Of a stretch of DNA of 64,000 bases, positions 1 through 7,486 are shown in pieces. The translations under genes and the position numbers were made by a program. Positions within the stretch are counted from its first letter, which is position 1, and the number at the start of each line of letters is the position of its first letter. The notes beneath the pieces are model-generated. The model was given only the letters and a program-made list of their open reading frames with translations, ran no database searches and was not told the DNA's origin. The stretch spans positions 1 to 64,000 of the forward strand of contig SSSZ01000002.1 of the NCBI GenBank assembly GCA_009469675.1, given 5' to 3'. Origin of the DNA: Azonexaceae bacterium (GTDB lineage Bacteria; Pseudomonadota; Gammaproteobacteria; Burkholderiales; Rhodocyclaceae).

Positions 1-119
1 CCCAAAAAGACAGAAAACTACACAAATCAAACCGTTGTGAACAGCCCCCTTGTAACCAATTGATCGCCAACGACTATGTTCATCGCCAACAACGATGTCA
101 TTCGTGCGATTGCCCTGGG

Positions 120-161
120 TTGACCTGGGTCAACCTGTTTCAGGCCGGGATTTGGCATTAT
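120..161 (+). promoter_or_regulatory. FNR-type class II promoter of a small transcript
   Basis: TTGACCTGGGTCAA at 120-133 is a near-perfect FNR/ANR-type palindrome. Its centre (126.5) lies 41.5 bp before a start predicted at about 168, given the -10-like CATTAT at 156-161. This is the classical geometry of FNR-activated class II promoters. No ORF with a ribosome binding site follows; a terminator does, about 68 nt after the predicted start. Seen: box, spacing and -10. Inferred: activation under low oxygen. The box could instead serve a leftward gene outside the window. Confidence 0.55.
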
Positions 162-167
162 CCTAAC

Positions 168-236
168 CAGGTGAAGCGCGTGCTTCACACCGTTTCTCTG
201 TTGGGGTTGGGGTGCGTTGCGACGCACCCTTTTTTT
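168..236 (+). ncRNA. candidate FNR-regulated small RNA upstream of ccoN
   Basis: The predicted transcript of about 69 nt contains a perfect 7-bp hairpin (GTGAAGC, loop GCGT, GCTTCAC, 171-188). A single-stranded-looking U/G-rich linker with TTTCTCT at 193-199 follows, then an 8-bp GC-rich terminator hairpin with seven Ts. It starts at the correct distance from an FNR box and ends before the separate ccoN promoter. The design resembles FNR-dependent sRNAs such as FnrS of enterobacteria, but I see no sequence kinship. The 66-codon ORF over this stretch has no ribosome binding site and no recognisable protein. No expression evidence is available. Confidence 0.45.
210..236 (+). terminator. rho-independent terminator of the small transcript
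   Basis: The stem GGGTGCGT (210-217) pairs with ACGCACCC (222-229) across a TGCG loop and is followed by seven Ts. The T run is only on the right, so it stops rightward transcription. This separates whatever starts upstream from the ccoN promoter. Confidence 0.85.
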
Positions 237-296
237 GTCTATAAATCCCCGGAGACATAGTACTAACGAACTATTTTCGTATAGGCAATTAGTATG

Positions 297-337
297 TTGA
301 CCTAGGTCAAATATCCCCTTTCGTTCTAGAATAGCAT
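297..337 (+). promoter_or_regulatory. FNR box and promoter of ccoNOQP
   Basis: TTGACCTAGGTCAA at 297-310 is a perfect palindrome of FNR/ANR type. Downstream are two -10 candidates: TAGAAT at 327-332 (better sequence) and TAGCAT at 332-337 (better spacing for a class II site near -41). The leader to the ccoN start would be about 65 nt. Control of cbb3 oxidase by FNR/ANR/FixK proteins is well established. The regulator itself is not in the window. Confidence 0.75.
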
Positions 338-407
338 TCCGCGTATGTGCCGCCTTGGGTTCAGGGAGGCTGGCATCGGATTATTTTAATCAACGAGAGG
401 TGGGTCC

Positions 408-1832
408 ATGTCTGGAACGCAATCCACATATAACGATAAGGTCGTACGGCAGTTTTCCGTCATGACCGTGATTTGGGGCATCGTCGGCATGCTTGTCGGC
501 GTCATAATCGCTGCCCAATTGGTCTGGCCGGAGCTTAACTTCGGCTTTCTGCACTTCGGGCGCCTGCGCCCGCTCCATACCAACGCGGTGATTTTCGCGT
601 TCGGTGGCTGCGCCCTATTCGCCACGTCCTACTGGTGCGTTCAGCGCACCTGCCACACGCGCTTGTGGGGCGGCCCGCTGGTTCCGTTCACCTTCTGGGG
701 TTGGCAACTGGTTATCGTCCTGGCGGCGGTGACTCTGCCTCTCGGTATCACTTCCGGCAAGGAATACGCCGAACTCGAGTGGCCGATCGACATTCTCATC
801 ACCCTGGTCTGGGTTTCCTACGCCCTGGTGTTCTTCGGCACCGTCGCCAAGCGCACGGTCTCCCATATCTACGTCGCCAACTGGTTCTTCGGTGCCTTTA
901 TTCTCACCGTTGCCGTGCTGCACCTCGTCAATAGCGCGGCCATGCCGGTGAGTTTTACCAAGTCCTACTCGGCCTACGCCGGGGTGCAGGACGCCATGAT
1001 CCAGTGGTGGTACGGCCACAACGCCGTGGGCTTCTTCCTCACCGCCGGCTTCCTGGGCATGATGTACTACTTCGTGCCGAAGCAGGCCGGCCGCCCGGTT
1101 TATTCCTACCGCCTGTCGGTGGTGCACTTCTGGGCGCTGATCTTCACCTATATGTGGGCCGGCCCACACCATCTGCACTACACCGCGCTGCCGGACTGGA
1201 CCCAGTCGGTCGGCATGCTGTTTTCCCTCATCCTGCTGGCTCCGTCCTGGGGCGGCATGATTAACGGCATCATGACCCTGTCCGGCGCCTGGCATAAGCT
1301 GCGCGACGATCCCGTCCTGAAGTTCCTGATTACTTCCCTGTCCTTCTACGGCATGTCGACCTTCGAAGGACCGATGATGTCGATCAAGACGGTCAACGCG
1401 CTGTCCCACTACACCGACTGGACGGTCGGCCACGTGCACTCCGGCGCCCTGGGCTGGGTGGCCATGGTTTCCATCGGTTCGATCTACTACCTCCTGCCCC
1501 GCCTCTTCGGCAAGACCGAGATGTTCAGCACCAAGCTGGTCACCGTCCACTTCTGGATTGCCACCATCGGCACGGTGCTCTATATCGCGTCCATGTGGAT
1601 CGCCGGCGTCATGCAGGGCCTGATGTGGCGGGCGGTCAACGTCGACGGCACGCTGACTTACAGCTTCGTCCAATCGGTCAAGGAATCCTACCCCTTCTGG
1701 GCGATCCGTTGGCTGGGCGGCGTCCTGTTCCTGGCCGGCATGTTCATCATGGCGTACAACATGTTCAAGACCATGGCGGGCGGCAAGACCGAAGACATGC
1801 CGGTGATGGCTCCGGCCGGGCATCACGCCTGA
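408..1832 (+). CDS. ccoN: cbb3-type cytochrome c oxidase subunit I
   Basis: Catalytic heme-copper subunit of the high-affinity cbb3 terminal oxidase in the inner membrane; reduces O2 to water with proton pumping. The 474-residue protein is a multi-pass membrane protein of normal CcoN length. It carries the expected histidine-rich segments: HTNAV near residue 57, [11 protein letters not shown] near 200, HHLHY near 250 and [11 protein letters not shown] near 345, which supply heme and CuB ligands in the family. The ATG at 408 follows GAGAGGTGGG, a good ribosome binding site. It is first in ccoNOQP, behind an FNR box, so microaerobic induction is expected. Confidence 0.97.
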   Translation: MSGTQSTYNDKVVRQFSVMTVIWGIVGMLVGVIIAAQLVWPELNFGFLHFGRLRPLHTNAVIFAFGGCALFATSYWCVQRTCHTRLWGGPLVPFTFWGWQLVIVLAAVTLPLGITSGKEYAELEWPIDILITLVWVSYALVFFGTVAKRTVSHIYVANWFFGAFILTVAVLHLVNSAAMPVSFTKSYSAYAGVQDAMIQWWYGHNAVGFFLTAGFLGMMYYFVPKQAGRPVYSYRLSVVHFWALIFTYMWAGPHHLHYTALPDWTQSVGMLFSLILLAPSWGGMINGIMTLSGAWHKLRDDPVLKFLITSLSFYGMSTFEGPMMSIKTVNALSHYTDWTVGHVHSGALGWVAMVSIGSIYYLLPRLFGKTEMFSTKLVTVHFWIATIGTVLYIASMWIAGVMQGLMWRAVNVDGTLTYSFVQSVKESYPFWAIRWLGGVLFLAGMFIMAYNMFKTMAGGKTEDMPVMAPAGHHA

Positions 1833-1848
1833 TTTGGGAGAGAGAATA

Positions 1849-2484
1849 ATGATCAAGCACGAGCAAATTGAAAAAAGCGTTGGGCTGCTCATCGTCCTGA
1901 CCATCCTGACGGTGATCTGGGGTGGTCTGCTCGAAATCGTCCCGCTTTTCTTCCAGAAATCGACGACGACCCCGGTTGAGGGCTTGAAGCCCTACGACGC
2001 GGTGCGTCTGGCCGGCCGCGACATTTATGTGCGGGAAGGCTGCTTCCTCTGCCATTCGCAGATGATCCGGCCCTTCCGTGCCGAGACCGAGCGTTACGGC
2101 CACTACTCTGTGGCCGGCGAATTCGTCTACGACCACCCCTTCCAGTGGGGTTCCAAGCGGACCGGCCCAGATCTCCATCGCGTTGGCGGCCGTTATTCCG
2201 ACGAATGGCAGCGCGCCCACCTGATGAATCCGCGGGATGTCGTTCCCGAATCCAACATGCCGGCCTTTGCTTTCCTGGCCAACGTCAAGGCGAAAGACTC
2301 CGTGGGTGCCGACATCGAGAAGAAGATGGAAGTCCTGCGTGGCTACGCCAATGTTCGCGGCATCCCGACCTATTCCGACGAGGAAATCAAGGGTGCCCGG
2401 GCGGCGATCGGCGACAAGACGGAGATGGATGTTCTCATTGCCTACCTGCAGGGTCTGGGTACGGCGCTGAAGACCACCAAGTAA
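1849..2484 (+). CDS. ccoO: cbb3-type cytochrome c oxidase subunit II, mono-heme
   Basis: Membrane-anchored mono-heme cytochrome c that passes electrons to CcoN. The 211-residue protein has one N-terminal transmembrane helix (about residues 12-34), a CFLCH heme-binding motif at 65-69 and a distal NMPAF segment that can supply the axial Met. I take the ATG at 1849 rather than the upstream in-frame TTG at 1834, because GGGAGAGAG sits just before it and the product then begins [10 protein letters not shown] like other CcoO proteins. It lies 16 nt after ccoN. Confidence 0.97.
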   Translation: MIKHEQIEKSVGLLIVLTILTVIWGGLLEIVPLFFQKSTTTPVEGLKPYDAVRLAGRDIYVREGCFLCHSQMIRPFRAETERYGHYSVAGEFVYDHPFQWGSKRTGPDLHRVGGRYSDEWQRAHLMNPRDVVPESNMPAFAFLANVKAKDSVGADIEKKMEVLRGYANVRGIPTYSDEEIKGARAAIGDKTEMDVLIAYLQGLGTALKTTK

Positions 2485-2488
2485 AGCC

Positions 2489-2665
2489 ATGGACATCAAC
2501 GATCTGCGTTCCGTCACGACCGTACTGGGGTTGCTCTGCTTCCTCGGGATCGTCGCCTGGGCCTACGCCAAGGGCAGCAAGAAAGGCTTCGACGAAGCTG
2601 CCAACTTGCCGTTCGCAGAGCATGATGAGGAAGGGGCGGCGCCGCGTGCGTCGCACCCGCGCTGA
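2489..2665 (+). CDS. ccoQ: cbb3-type cytochrome c oxidase subunit CcoQ
   Basis: Small 58-residue single-span protein that stabilises the cbb3 complex in other bacteria. It has one hydrophobic helix at about residues 12-27 (TVLGLLCFLGIVAWAY), a KGSKKGF turn, then an acidic, soluble tail. Its place between ccoO (4 nt upstream) and ccoP (14 nt downstream) is the standard CcoNOQP order, which together with the topology identifies it. The sequence alone would be too short for a confident call. Confidence 0.92.
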   Translation: MDINDLRSVTTVLGLLCFLGIVAWAYAKGSKKGFDEAANLPFAEHDEEGAAPRASHPR

Positions 2666-2679
2666 AAAAAGGAAAGCAA

Positions 2680-3579
2680 ATGAGCGATTTCGTTAGCGAA
2701 TTTTGGAACATCTACGTCACCCTGATTGTCGTGGGCAGCATTCTGTTCTGCGTCATTCTTCTGATCGTTCAGGGCAAGGCCACCTTTACCCCGGGCAAGA
2801 CCATGGGGCATGTTTGGGACGGTGACCTTGAGGAATACAACAACCCGATGCCCAAGTGGTGGAGCTGGCTGTTCGTCATCACCGTGGTCTTCGCCTTCGC
2901 CTACCTCGCCCTCTACCCCGGTCTGGGCACCTTCAAGGGGGTTCTGGGCTGGACCTCGGCGGGGCAGCACAAGGCCGAAGTCGAGAAGGTGGACGCCGCC
3001 GTCAAGCCGCTCTTCGACAAGTACATGCAGATGGACGTCAAGGCCGTGGCCGCCGACAAGACGGCCATGGAAATGGGCAAGCGCCTGTACATGACCTACT
3101 GCGTCCAGTGCCACGGCGCCGATGCCCGCGGAGCCAAGGGCTTCCCCAACCTGACCGACGGCGACTGGCTGTACGGCGGCGAACCCGAGAAAATCGTCGA
3201 GAGTATCGCGGCGGGCCGGATGGGCGTCATGCCTCCCCATGCCCAACTCGGTGCCGATACGATCAAGGATCTGGCCGCCTTTGTCCGTAGCCTGTCCGGC
3301 CTGCCGGCCGACTCGGTGCGCGTCGCCAAAGGCAAGGAGGCGTTCGCCTCGGCTGGCTGCGTCGGCTGCCACAGCCCTGCAGGGACCGGTATGCAGGCCC
3401 TTGGTGCGCCCAACCTGACCGACAAGGTCTGGCTCTACGGTTCGTCGGAAGCGACGATTATCGAGACCATCACCAGTGGCCGGCAAAACAAAATGCCGGC
3501 GTGGAAGGAATTCCTCGGCGATGCCAAGGTCCACCTCCTCGCTGCCTACGTGTATAGCCTGAGCCAGGGCGCCAAGTAA
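2680..3579 (+). CDS. ccoP: cbb3-type cytochrome c oxidase subunit III, di-heme
   Basis: Di-heme cytochrome c subunit and electron entry point of the cbb3 oxidase. The 299-residue protein has two N-terminal transmembrane helices (about 8-32 and 60-80), then two periplasmic cytochrome c domains with heme motifs CVQCH at 141-145 and CVGCH at 227-231. Likely Met ligands lie in MGVMPP and NKMPAW. AAAGGA precedes the ATG by a normal distance. It is last in ccoNOQP and is followed after 7 nt by a terminator hairpin. Confidence 0.97.
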   Translation: MSDFVSEFWNIYVTLIVVGSILFCVILLIVQGKATFTPGKTMGHVWDGDLEEYNNPMPKWWSWLFVITVVFAFAYLALYPGLGTFKGVLGWTSAGQHKAEVEKVDAAVKPLFDKYMQMDVKAVAADKTAMEMGKRLYMTYCVQCHGADARGAKGFPNLTDGDWLYGGEPEKIVESIAAGRMGVMPPHAQLGADTIKDLAAFVRSLSGLPADSVRVAKGKEAFASAGCVGCHSPAGTGMQALGAPNLTDKVWLYGSSEATIIETITSGRQNKMPAWKEFLGDAKVHLLAAYVYSLSQGAK

Positions 3580-3586
3580 TTGGCTG

Positions 3587-3620
3587 GCGCGGGGTGGTTC
3601 CAGCCACCCCGCGCTTTTTT
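3587..3620 (+). terminator. rho-independent terminator after ccoNOQP
   Basis: An 11-bp perfect stem, GCGCGGGGTGG (3587-3597) with CCACCCCGCGC (3604-3614), has a 6-nt loop and six Ts. It separates the structural oxidase genes from ccoG, so ccoG-ccoH probably have their own promoter in 3621-3719 or depend on read-through. I could not identify a convincing promoter there. Confidence 0.9.
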
Positions 3621-3719
3621 CCTGTTGCATTAGAGTATTCTGATTCGCATCACAATGCTTTAGGCGTGGCGAGGCGACATGGCGCGCCTGAACCATTTTG
3701 ATACGAATCCGGACCCCAT

Positions 3720-5138
3720 ATGAAGCAAAAAGACGGGAACAACCCCCCGGGTGCCGCAGCACCTGAGACCCCCATATCCCTGTACGCCAAGCACAAGGTC
3801 GTTTACGCCAAGGAAGTCAAGGGCTGGTGGGCCAACTGGCGGTGGGCGCTGGTGTGGTTTACCCAGCTCATCTTCTACGGTTCGCCCTGGCTTGAATGGA
3901 ACGGGCGCCAGGCCGTGCTCTTCCACCTGGTCGAGCGCAAGTTCTATCTCTTCGGGCTGGTGTTGTGGCCCCAGGATGTCTTTTACCTGGCGCTCCTCCT
4001 CATTATTTCGGCCTATGCCCTGTTCCTGTTCACCGCCGTGGCGGGGCGTCTGTTCTGCGGCTACGCCTGTCCCCAGACCGTCTATACGGAAATCTTCATG
4101 TGGATCGAAAACCGCATCGAAGGCGACCGTTCGGCCCGCCTCAAGCTCGACAAGGGGCCGATGGACGGCCGCAAGTTCCGCCTCAAGGCCTTGAAGCACA
4201 TGGCCTGGATCCTGGTGTCGATCTGGACCGGCTTCACCCTGGTCGGCTATTTCACCCCTGTTTCCGAACTCCTGGCCGCCTTGCCCTTCGGCCTGAGCGG
4301 CTGGGAATTGTTCTGGACCTTCTTCTACGGGGGATTCTGTTACATGCAGGCTGGTTTCCTGCGGGAGCAGGTCTGCATGTACATGTGCCCCTATTCCCGC
4401 TTCCAGGGGGTCATGTTCGATCCCGATACCCTCATCGTCACCTACGATCCCGAACGCGGCGAGCCGCGGGGGCCGCGCAAGAAGGGCGTCGATCCCAAGG
4501 CCGCCGGCTTGGGGGATTGCGTCGATTGCGGCCTGTGCGTCCAGGTCTGCCCCACCGGCATCGATATCCGCAAGGGACTCCAGTACGAGTGCATCGGCTG
4601 TTCGGCCTGCATCGACGTGTGCGACCAGGTGATGACCAAGGTCGGGCAGCCCAAGGGCCTGATCCGCTACTCGACGGAAAACGCCCTGGCCAAGCATCTC
4701 TCCCACCGGGAGATCGTCGCCCACATCCTGCGGCCCCGCATCCTCTTCTACACCGCCGGCCTGGTGGCGCTCATCGTCGCGTCGACCTGGTCGCTGGCGA
4801 CGCGGGTGCCCCTCAAGGTCGACGTCATCCGCGACCGTTCGATGCTCGCCCGGGAAGCCGACGACGGGCGGATCGAAAACGTTTTCAATCTCAAGATCAT
4901 GAACACCTCCGAGATGCCTCGCCGTTTCAAGCTGGCGGTGCGCGGCGTCGAGGGGGCCGAGATCATCGGCCAGGAGACCTGCGAAGTGGGGAGTTCCGAC
5001 CATCTGGAGGTGATCGTCAACGTGCGCATCCCCCCGGAAAACGGCAAAAAGGGCGCCAACACCATTTACTTTGACGTCAAGGCGGAAAACGACGAGTCGG
5101 TCGCCGTGCACGAAAAAGCCTCTTTCCTCATGCCATGA
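3720..5138 (+). CDS. ccoG: cytochrome c oxidase accessory protein CcoG (FixG/RdxA family)
   Basis: Membrane ferredoxin-like protein needed for cbb3 maturation, shown in other bacteria to act in Cu(II) reduction. The 472-residue protein has several N-terminal membrane helices, a CGYACPQT motif near residue 115, and two [4Fe-4S] cluster motifs, CVDCGLCVQVCP and CIGCSACIDVC, at about 265-300. One further helix and a C-terminal Ig-like FixG domain follow. The ATG at 3720 is chosen because an upstream ATG at 3679 is out of frame. It overlaps the ccoH region at its stop. Confidence 0.96.
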   Translation: MKQKDGNNPPGAAAPETPISLYAKHKVVYAKEVKGWWANWRWALVWFTQLIFYGSPWLEWNGRQAVLFHLVERKFYLFGLVLWPQDVFYLALLLIISAYALFLFTAVAGRLFCGYACPQTVYTEIFMWIENRIEGDRSARLKLDKGPMDGRKFRLKALKHMAWILVSIWTGFTLVGYFTPVSELLAALPFGLSGWELFWTFFYGGFCYMQAGFLREQVCMYMCPYSRFQGVMFDPDTLIVTYDPERGEPRGPRKKGVDPKAAGLGDCVDCGLCVQVCPTGIDIRKGLQYECIGCSACIDVCDQVMTKVGQPKGLIRYSTENALAKHLSHREIVAHILRPRILFYTAGLVALIVASTWSLATRVPLKVDVIRDRSMLAREADDGRIENVFNLKIMNTSEMPRRFKLAVRGVEGAEIIGQETCEVGSSDHLEVIVNVRIPPENGKKGANTIYFDVKAENDESVAVHEKASFLMP

Positions 5139-5149
5139 AGGAATTGACG

Positions 5150-5689
5150 ATGCGTATGCGGACCGATGGCCGCCCCTGGTACAAGGAACCCTGGCCCTGG
5201 ATTCTGATGGTCGGCCCGGTGGTGGTCATCATCGCCGGCATCCTGACCGCCTGGCTGGCGATCAAGAGCAACGACGGCCTGGTCGAGGACGACTATTACA
5301 AGGAAGGCCTGGCGGTCAATCAAAGGCTCAAGCGCGACCACAAGGCGGGCGACCTCGGTCTCCACGCCGACGTCACCGTCGCCGGGCTGGATCTGCGCAT
5401 CAGGCTCACCGCCAACGACACCAACCCGTTCCCGCCCATCCTGACCGCCCGCTTCATCCACCCGACCCGTTCCGGCCAGGATCAGACCGTCATCCTGCAA
5501 GCCGAAGGGGCAGGGCAGTACGGCGGCAAACTGGCGGCAACGATTTCGGGGCGCTGGATCATCACCCTCGAGGAACCGTCCGGTGCTTGGCGGCTCCAGG
5601 GGGAGTGGCAGTCCGGCGCCCGGGAAGGACTCCGGCTGGGGGCCGGAGAAAAGGCATCTACGATCAATCAATCTGTCACTGGGAGGTGA
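5150..5689 (+). CDS. ccoH: FixH/CcoH family oxidase assembly protein
   Basis: FixH-type single-span membrane protein required for stable cbb3 assembly in other bacteria. The N-terminus MRMRTDGRPWYKEPWPW leads into one hydrophobic helix (about 19-41) and a VEDDYYKEGLAVNQ segment that is typical of FixH, followed by a periplasmic domain. An ATG at 5135 overlaps the ccoG stop, but AAGGA at 5138-5142 is spaced correctly for the ATG at 5150, so I use that (179 residues). Usually ccoI and ccoS follow; here they do not. Confidence 0.9.
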   Translation: MRMRTDGRPWYKEPWPWILMVGPVVVIIAGILTAWLAIKSNDGLVEDDYYKEGLAVNQRLKRDHKAGDLGLHADVTVAGLDLRIRLTANDTNPFPPILTARFIHPTRSGQDQTVILQAEGAGQYGGKLAATISGRWIITLEEPSGAWRLQGEWQSGAREGLRLGAGEKASTINQSVTGR

Positions 5690-5692
5690 CCT

Positions 5693-5833
5693 ATGGCTTG
5701 GGAACTATTGTTTAGCAGCGCTTCCGGCTTGATGAGCCTGGGCGTGATCGTCGGCGTCTTGGTGATCGGCGTGGTCATGGCCAAGATGTACGCCAAAAAA
5801 ATCGAAGAAGACGGCAAGAACGCCGGCAAGTAG
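5693..5833 (+). CDS. small DUF3149-like membrane protein
   Basis: A 46-residue product starting MAWELLFSSASGLMSLGVIV, with one hydrophobic helix at about 12-31 and a charged tail KKIEEDGKNAGK. GGGAGGTGA lies immediately upstream of the ATG, and the ORF starts 3 nt after the ccoH stop, so it is translated with ccoGH. The opening and the single helix match my recollection of the DUF3149 family, whose function is unknown. It is not CcoS, which occupies this place in many cco clusters and has a different sequence pattern. A role in cbb3 assembly is only a guess from position. Confidence 0.75.
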   Translation: MAWELLFSSASGLMSLGVIVGVLVIGVVMAKMYAKKIEEDGKNAGK

Positions 5834-5944
5834 GCGCTCCTTTCGGAGTCGGGGCGGTTGCCGCCGGCTTTCGCGCCGTCCCTCGTCCGGCTTGCCGGCG
5901 GGGGCTGCGGTTTTCAACGGCAGGCGATCGGGCGAAAATGGGCT

Positions 5945-6745
5945 ATGTCCTCCCGCGACCACCGCCCCGCTGCCGCCCCGTCTCCCCCACCCCGGGACGG
6001 CTTGCGGCGCTGGCCCGACAGTCCCGGGGTGGTCAAAGCCCTCGCCGTGTCCCTGGTAATCCACGGGTTGCTCGTTTTCGGCCCGCACCGGATCATGCCG
6101 CGCCTGGAAGACGACCGGCGCCTGCGGGCGGTCCTGGCCGAGACCCGAAACGTGGCTCCGGGCCAGCCCCCGGCGGGGATGAGGTTGGAAACGCCGCGTC
6201 CGCCGCCGCCGAAAATCCCTTCCCCATCCTCCCGGCCCGCCCGCGTCCCGGCCGCGCCGGCGCCGGCCTTGCCGATTCCGGCCCCGATTCCGGCCCCGGC
6301 CCCGATTCCGGCCCAGGTTCCGGTTCCGGTTCCGGTTCCGGTTCCGGCGGCGACCGGCGATCCGGCGCCGCGGGCCGAGGCGCCCGTCGGGGCTGCCATC
6401 CCGCCAGCGGTAGCGCCGCCACCGGTGCCCGAGGCTGACGCCGCGACCAGCGACGGGCTGCGCCACTACCGCCTGGCTCTGGCCCGGGAGGCCCGGCAGC
6501 TCAAGCGCTATCCGCCCCTGGCGCGGGAACGGGGCTGGTCGGGGACGGTCGAGGTCCATCTCACCCACCCGGCAGGCCTGCCGGCCCCCCTGGTGTCGCT
6601 TGGCCGCTCCAGCGGCCACGGCGTGCTCGACCGCCAGGCCCTCGAGACCATCGGCCAGGCGGCGCGCCGGGTCGACCTGCCGGCGAGCTTGCGCGGACGG
6701 GAACTGCGCCTGGCGATCCCGGTCGAGTTCGCCCTGGAGGATTGA
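5945..6745 (+). CDS. TonB-like periplasm-spanning energy transducer
   Basis: The 266-residue protein has a cytoplasmic start, a signal-anchor helix at about residues 29-46 (VKALAVSLVIHGLLVFGP), a long Pro/Ala-rich spacer from about 75 to 165 and a C-terminal TonB domain (WSGTVEVHL near 200 to the end at AIPVEFALED). TonB proteins couple the proton motive force to outer-membrane receptors. No exbB, exbD or receptor is nearby, so the partner is unknown. The ATG at 5945 is picked because the helix then sits at the usual place; the ribosome binding site is weak. It is convergent with the Nudix gene. Confidence 0.82.
   Translation: MSSRDHRPAAAPSPPPRDGLRRWPDSPGVVKALAVSLVIHGLLVFGPHRIMPRLEDDRRLRAVLAETRNVAPGQPPAGMRLETPRPPPPKIPSPSSRPARVPAAPAPALPIPAPIPAPAPIPAQVPVPVPVPVPAATGDPAPRAEAPVGAAIPPAVAPPPVPEADAATSDGLRHYRLALAREARQLKRYPPLARERGWSGTVEVHLTHPAGLPAPLVSLGRSSGHGVLDRQALETIGQAARRVDLPASLRGRELRLAIPVEFALED
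6316..6345 (+). repeat. hexanucleotide tandem repeat (GGTTCC)x5 in the tonB-like spacer
   Basis: Five consecutive GGTTCC units encode Val-Pro repeats in the TonB-like spacer. They are preceded by CCGATTCCGGCC-type units encoding PIPAP. Gain or loss of units would keep the frame and only change spacer length. Confidence 0.9.
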
Positions 6746-6775
6746 TGCCGCCCGGCCCCCACTGCGGCCCGGGGA

Positions 6776-7312
6776 TCAGAGGGGGTTCAGGTCGGCGGTA
6801 TGAAAGCCGAAACGGCCCCGCCGGCGGTCGGCGAAATAGCGCTGCAGGCAGAGGGTGACGCTGCGAAAGGCGAGGTCGTCCCAGGGAATTTCCGCCTCCG
6901 GGACCAGGGCGGCGTCGAGGCTTTCCTCGCCGGCGCCGAATTCGGGCAGCTTGAGGCTGCCGCGGTAAAAAAGATGGACCTGGTTGATATGGGGAATATT
7001 GACCATCGTAAAGGGTTCGCCGACGACGATTTCCGCGCAGGCCTCCTCGAGGGTTTCGCGGGCCGCCGCTTCGGCCGTGGTTTCGCCGTTTTCCATGAAG
7101 CCCGCCGGCAGGGTCCACAAGCCGTAGCGCGGTTCGATGGCGCGCCGGCAGAGAAGGATCGCCCCCTCCCATTCGCTGACACAGCCCACGACGAGGCGCG
7201 GATTTTCATAGTGGATGTGGCCGCAGCCTGGACAGACGTGGCGGGGCAGGTTGTCGCCGGCGGGAATCCGCAACTGGACCGGCGATGCGCATTGGGTACA
7301 GAACTTGATCAC
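6776..7312 (-). CDS. Nudix hydrolase with zinc ribbon
   Basis: A 178-residue protein with an N-terminal zinc ribbon (CTQC near residues 5-8, CPGC near 26-29) and a Nudix box, GFMENGETTAEAAARETLEE (about 75-94), which binds Mg and cleaves nucleoside diphosphate-linked substrates. The family is often annotated as NADH pyrophosphatase-like or ADP-ribose hydrolase; the substrate cannot be read from sequence. I use the GTG start at 7312, giving MIKFCTQC, because homologues begin just before the zinc ribbon; a longer ATG start at 7357 is possible. The glycine normally ending the Nudix box is Cys. Confidence 0.88.
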   Translation of the reverse strand: MIKFCTQCASPVQLRIPAGDNLPRHVCPGCGHIHYENPRLVVGCVSEWEGAILLCRRAIEPRYGLWTLPAGFMENGETTAEAAARETLEEACAEIVVGEPFTMVNIPHINQVHLFYRGSLKLPEFGAGEESLDAALVPEAEIPWDDLAFRSVTLCLQRYFADRRRGRFGFHTADLNPL

Positions 7313-7403
7313 GGGATTACGTGCAGATGGCCTGTTTCTCGCAGTGTAGCATTGCATCGTTCCGGCGGACGGCCCTAAAATGAGGCGACAACGCGGTCGG
7401 CCT

Positions 7404-7433
7404 TTGCCTTTCTCGGAAGCGGCTGGCTACAAT
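7404..7433 (+). promoter_or_regulatory. possible sigma70 promoter of motAB
   Basis: TTGCCT at 7404-7409 and TACAAT at 7428-7433 are spaced by 18 bp and lie about 50 bp before the motA start. No sigma28 or sigma54 consensus is visible upstream of motA. The -35 is only a partial match. Confidence 0.35.
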
Positions 7434-7486
7434 ACCGAAAACAACTTGGGGTGGGCGCCTGCCGACGGGCGCAGAGGGGTTCCTTC

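Noticed and set aside
60-260. 66-codon plus-strand ORF across the FNR box and terminator
   Set aside because: No ribosome binding site, no recognisable protein, and it runs through a clear terminator hairpin.
5693-5833. Calling the small membrane gene ccoS
   Set aside because: The sequence (MAWELLFSS, charged KKIEED tail) does not fit the CcoS pattern; position alone was suggestive.
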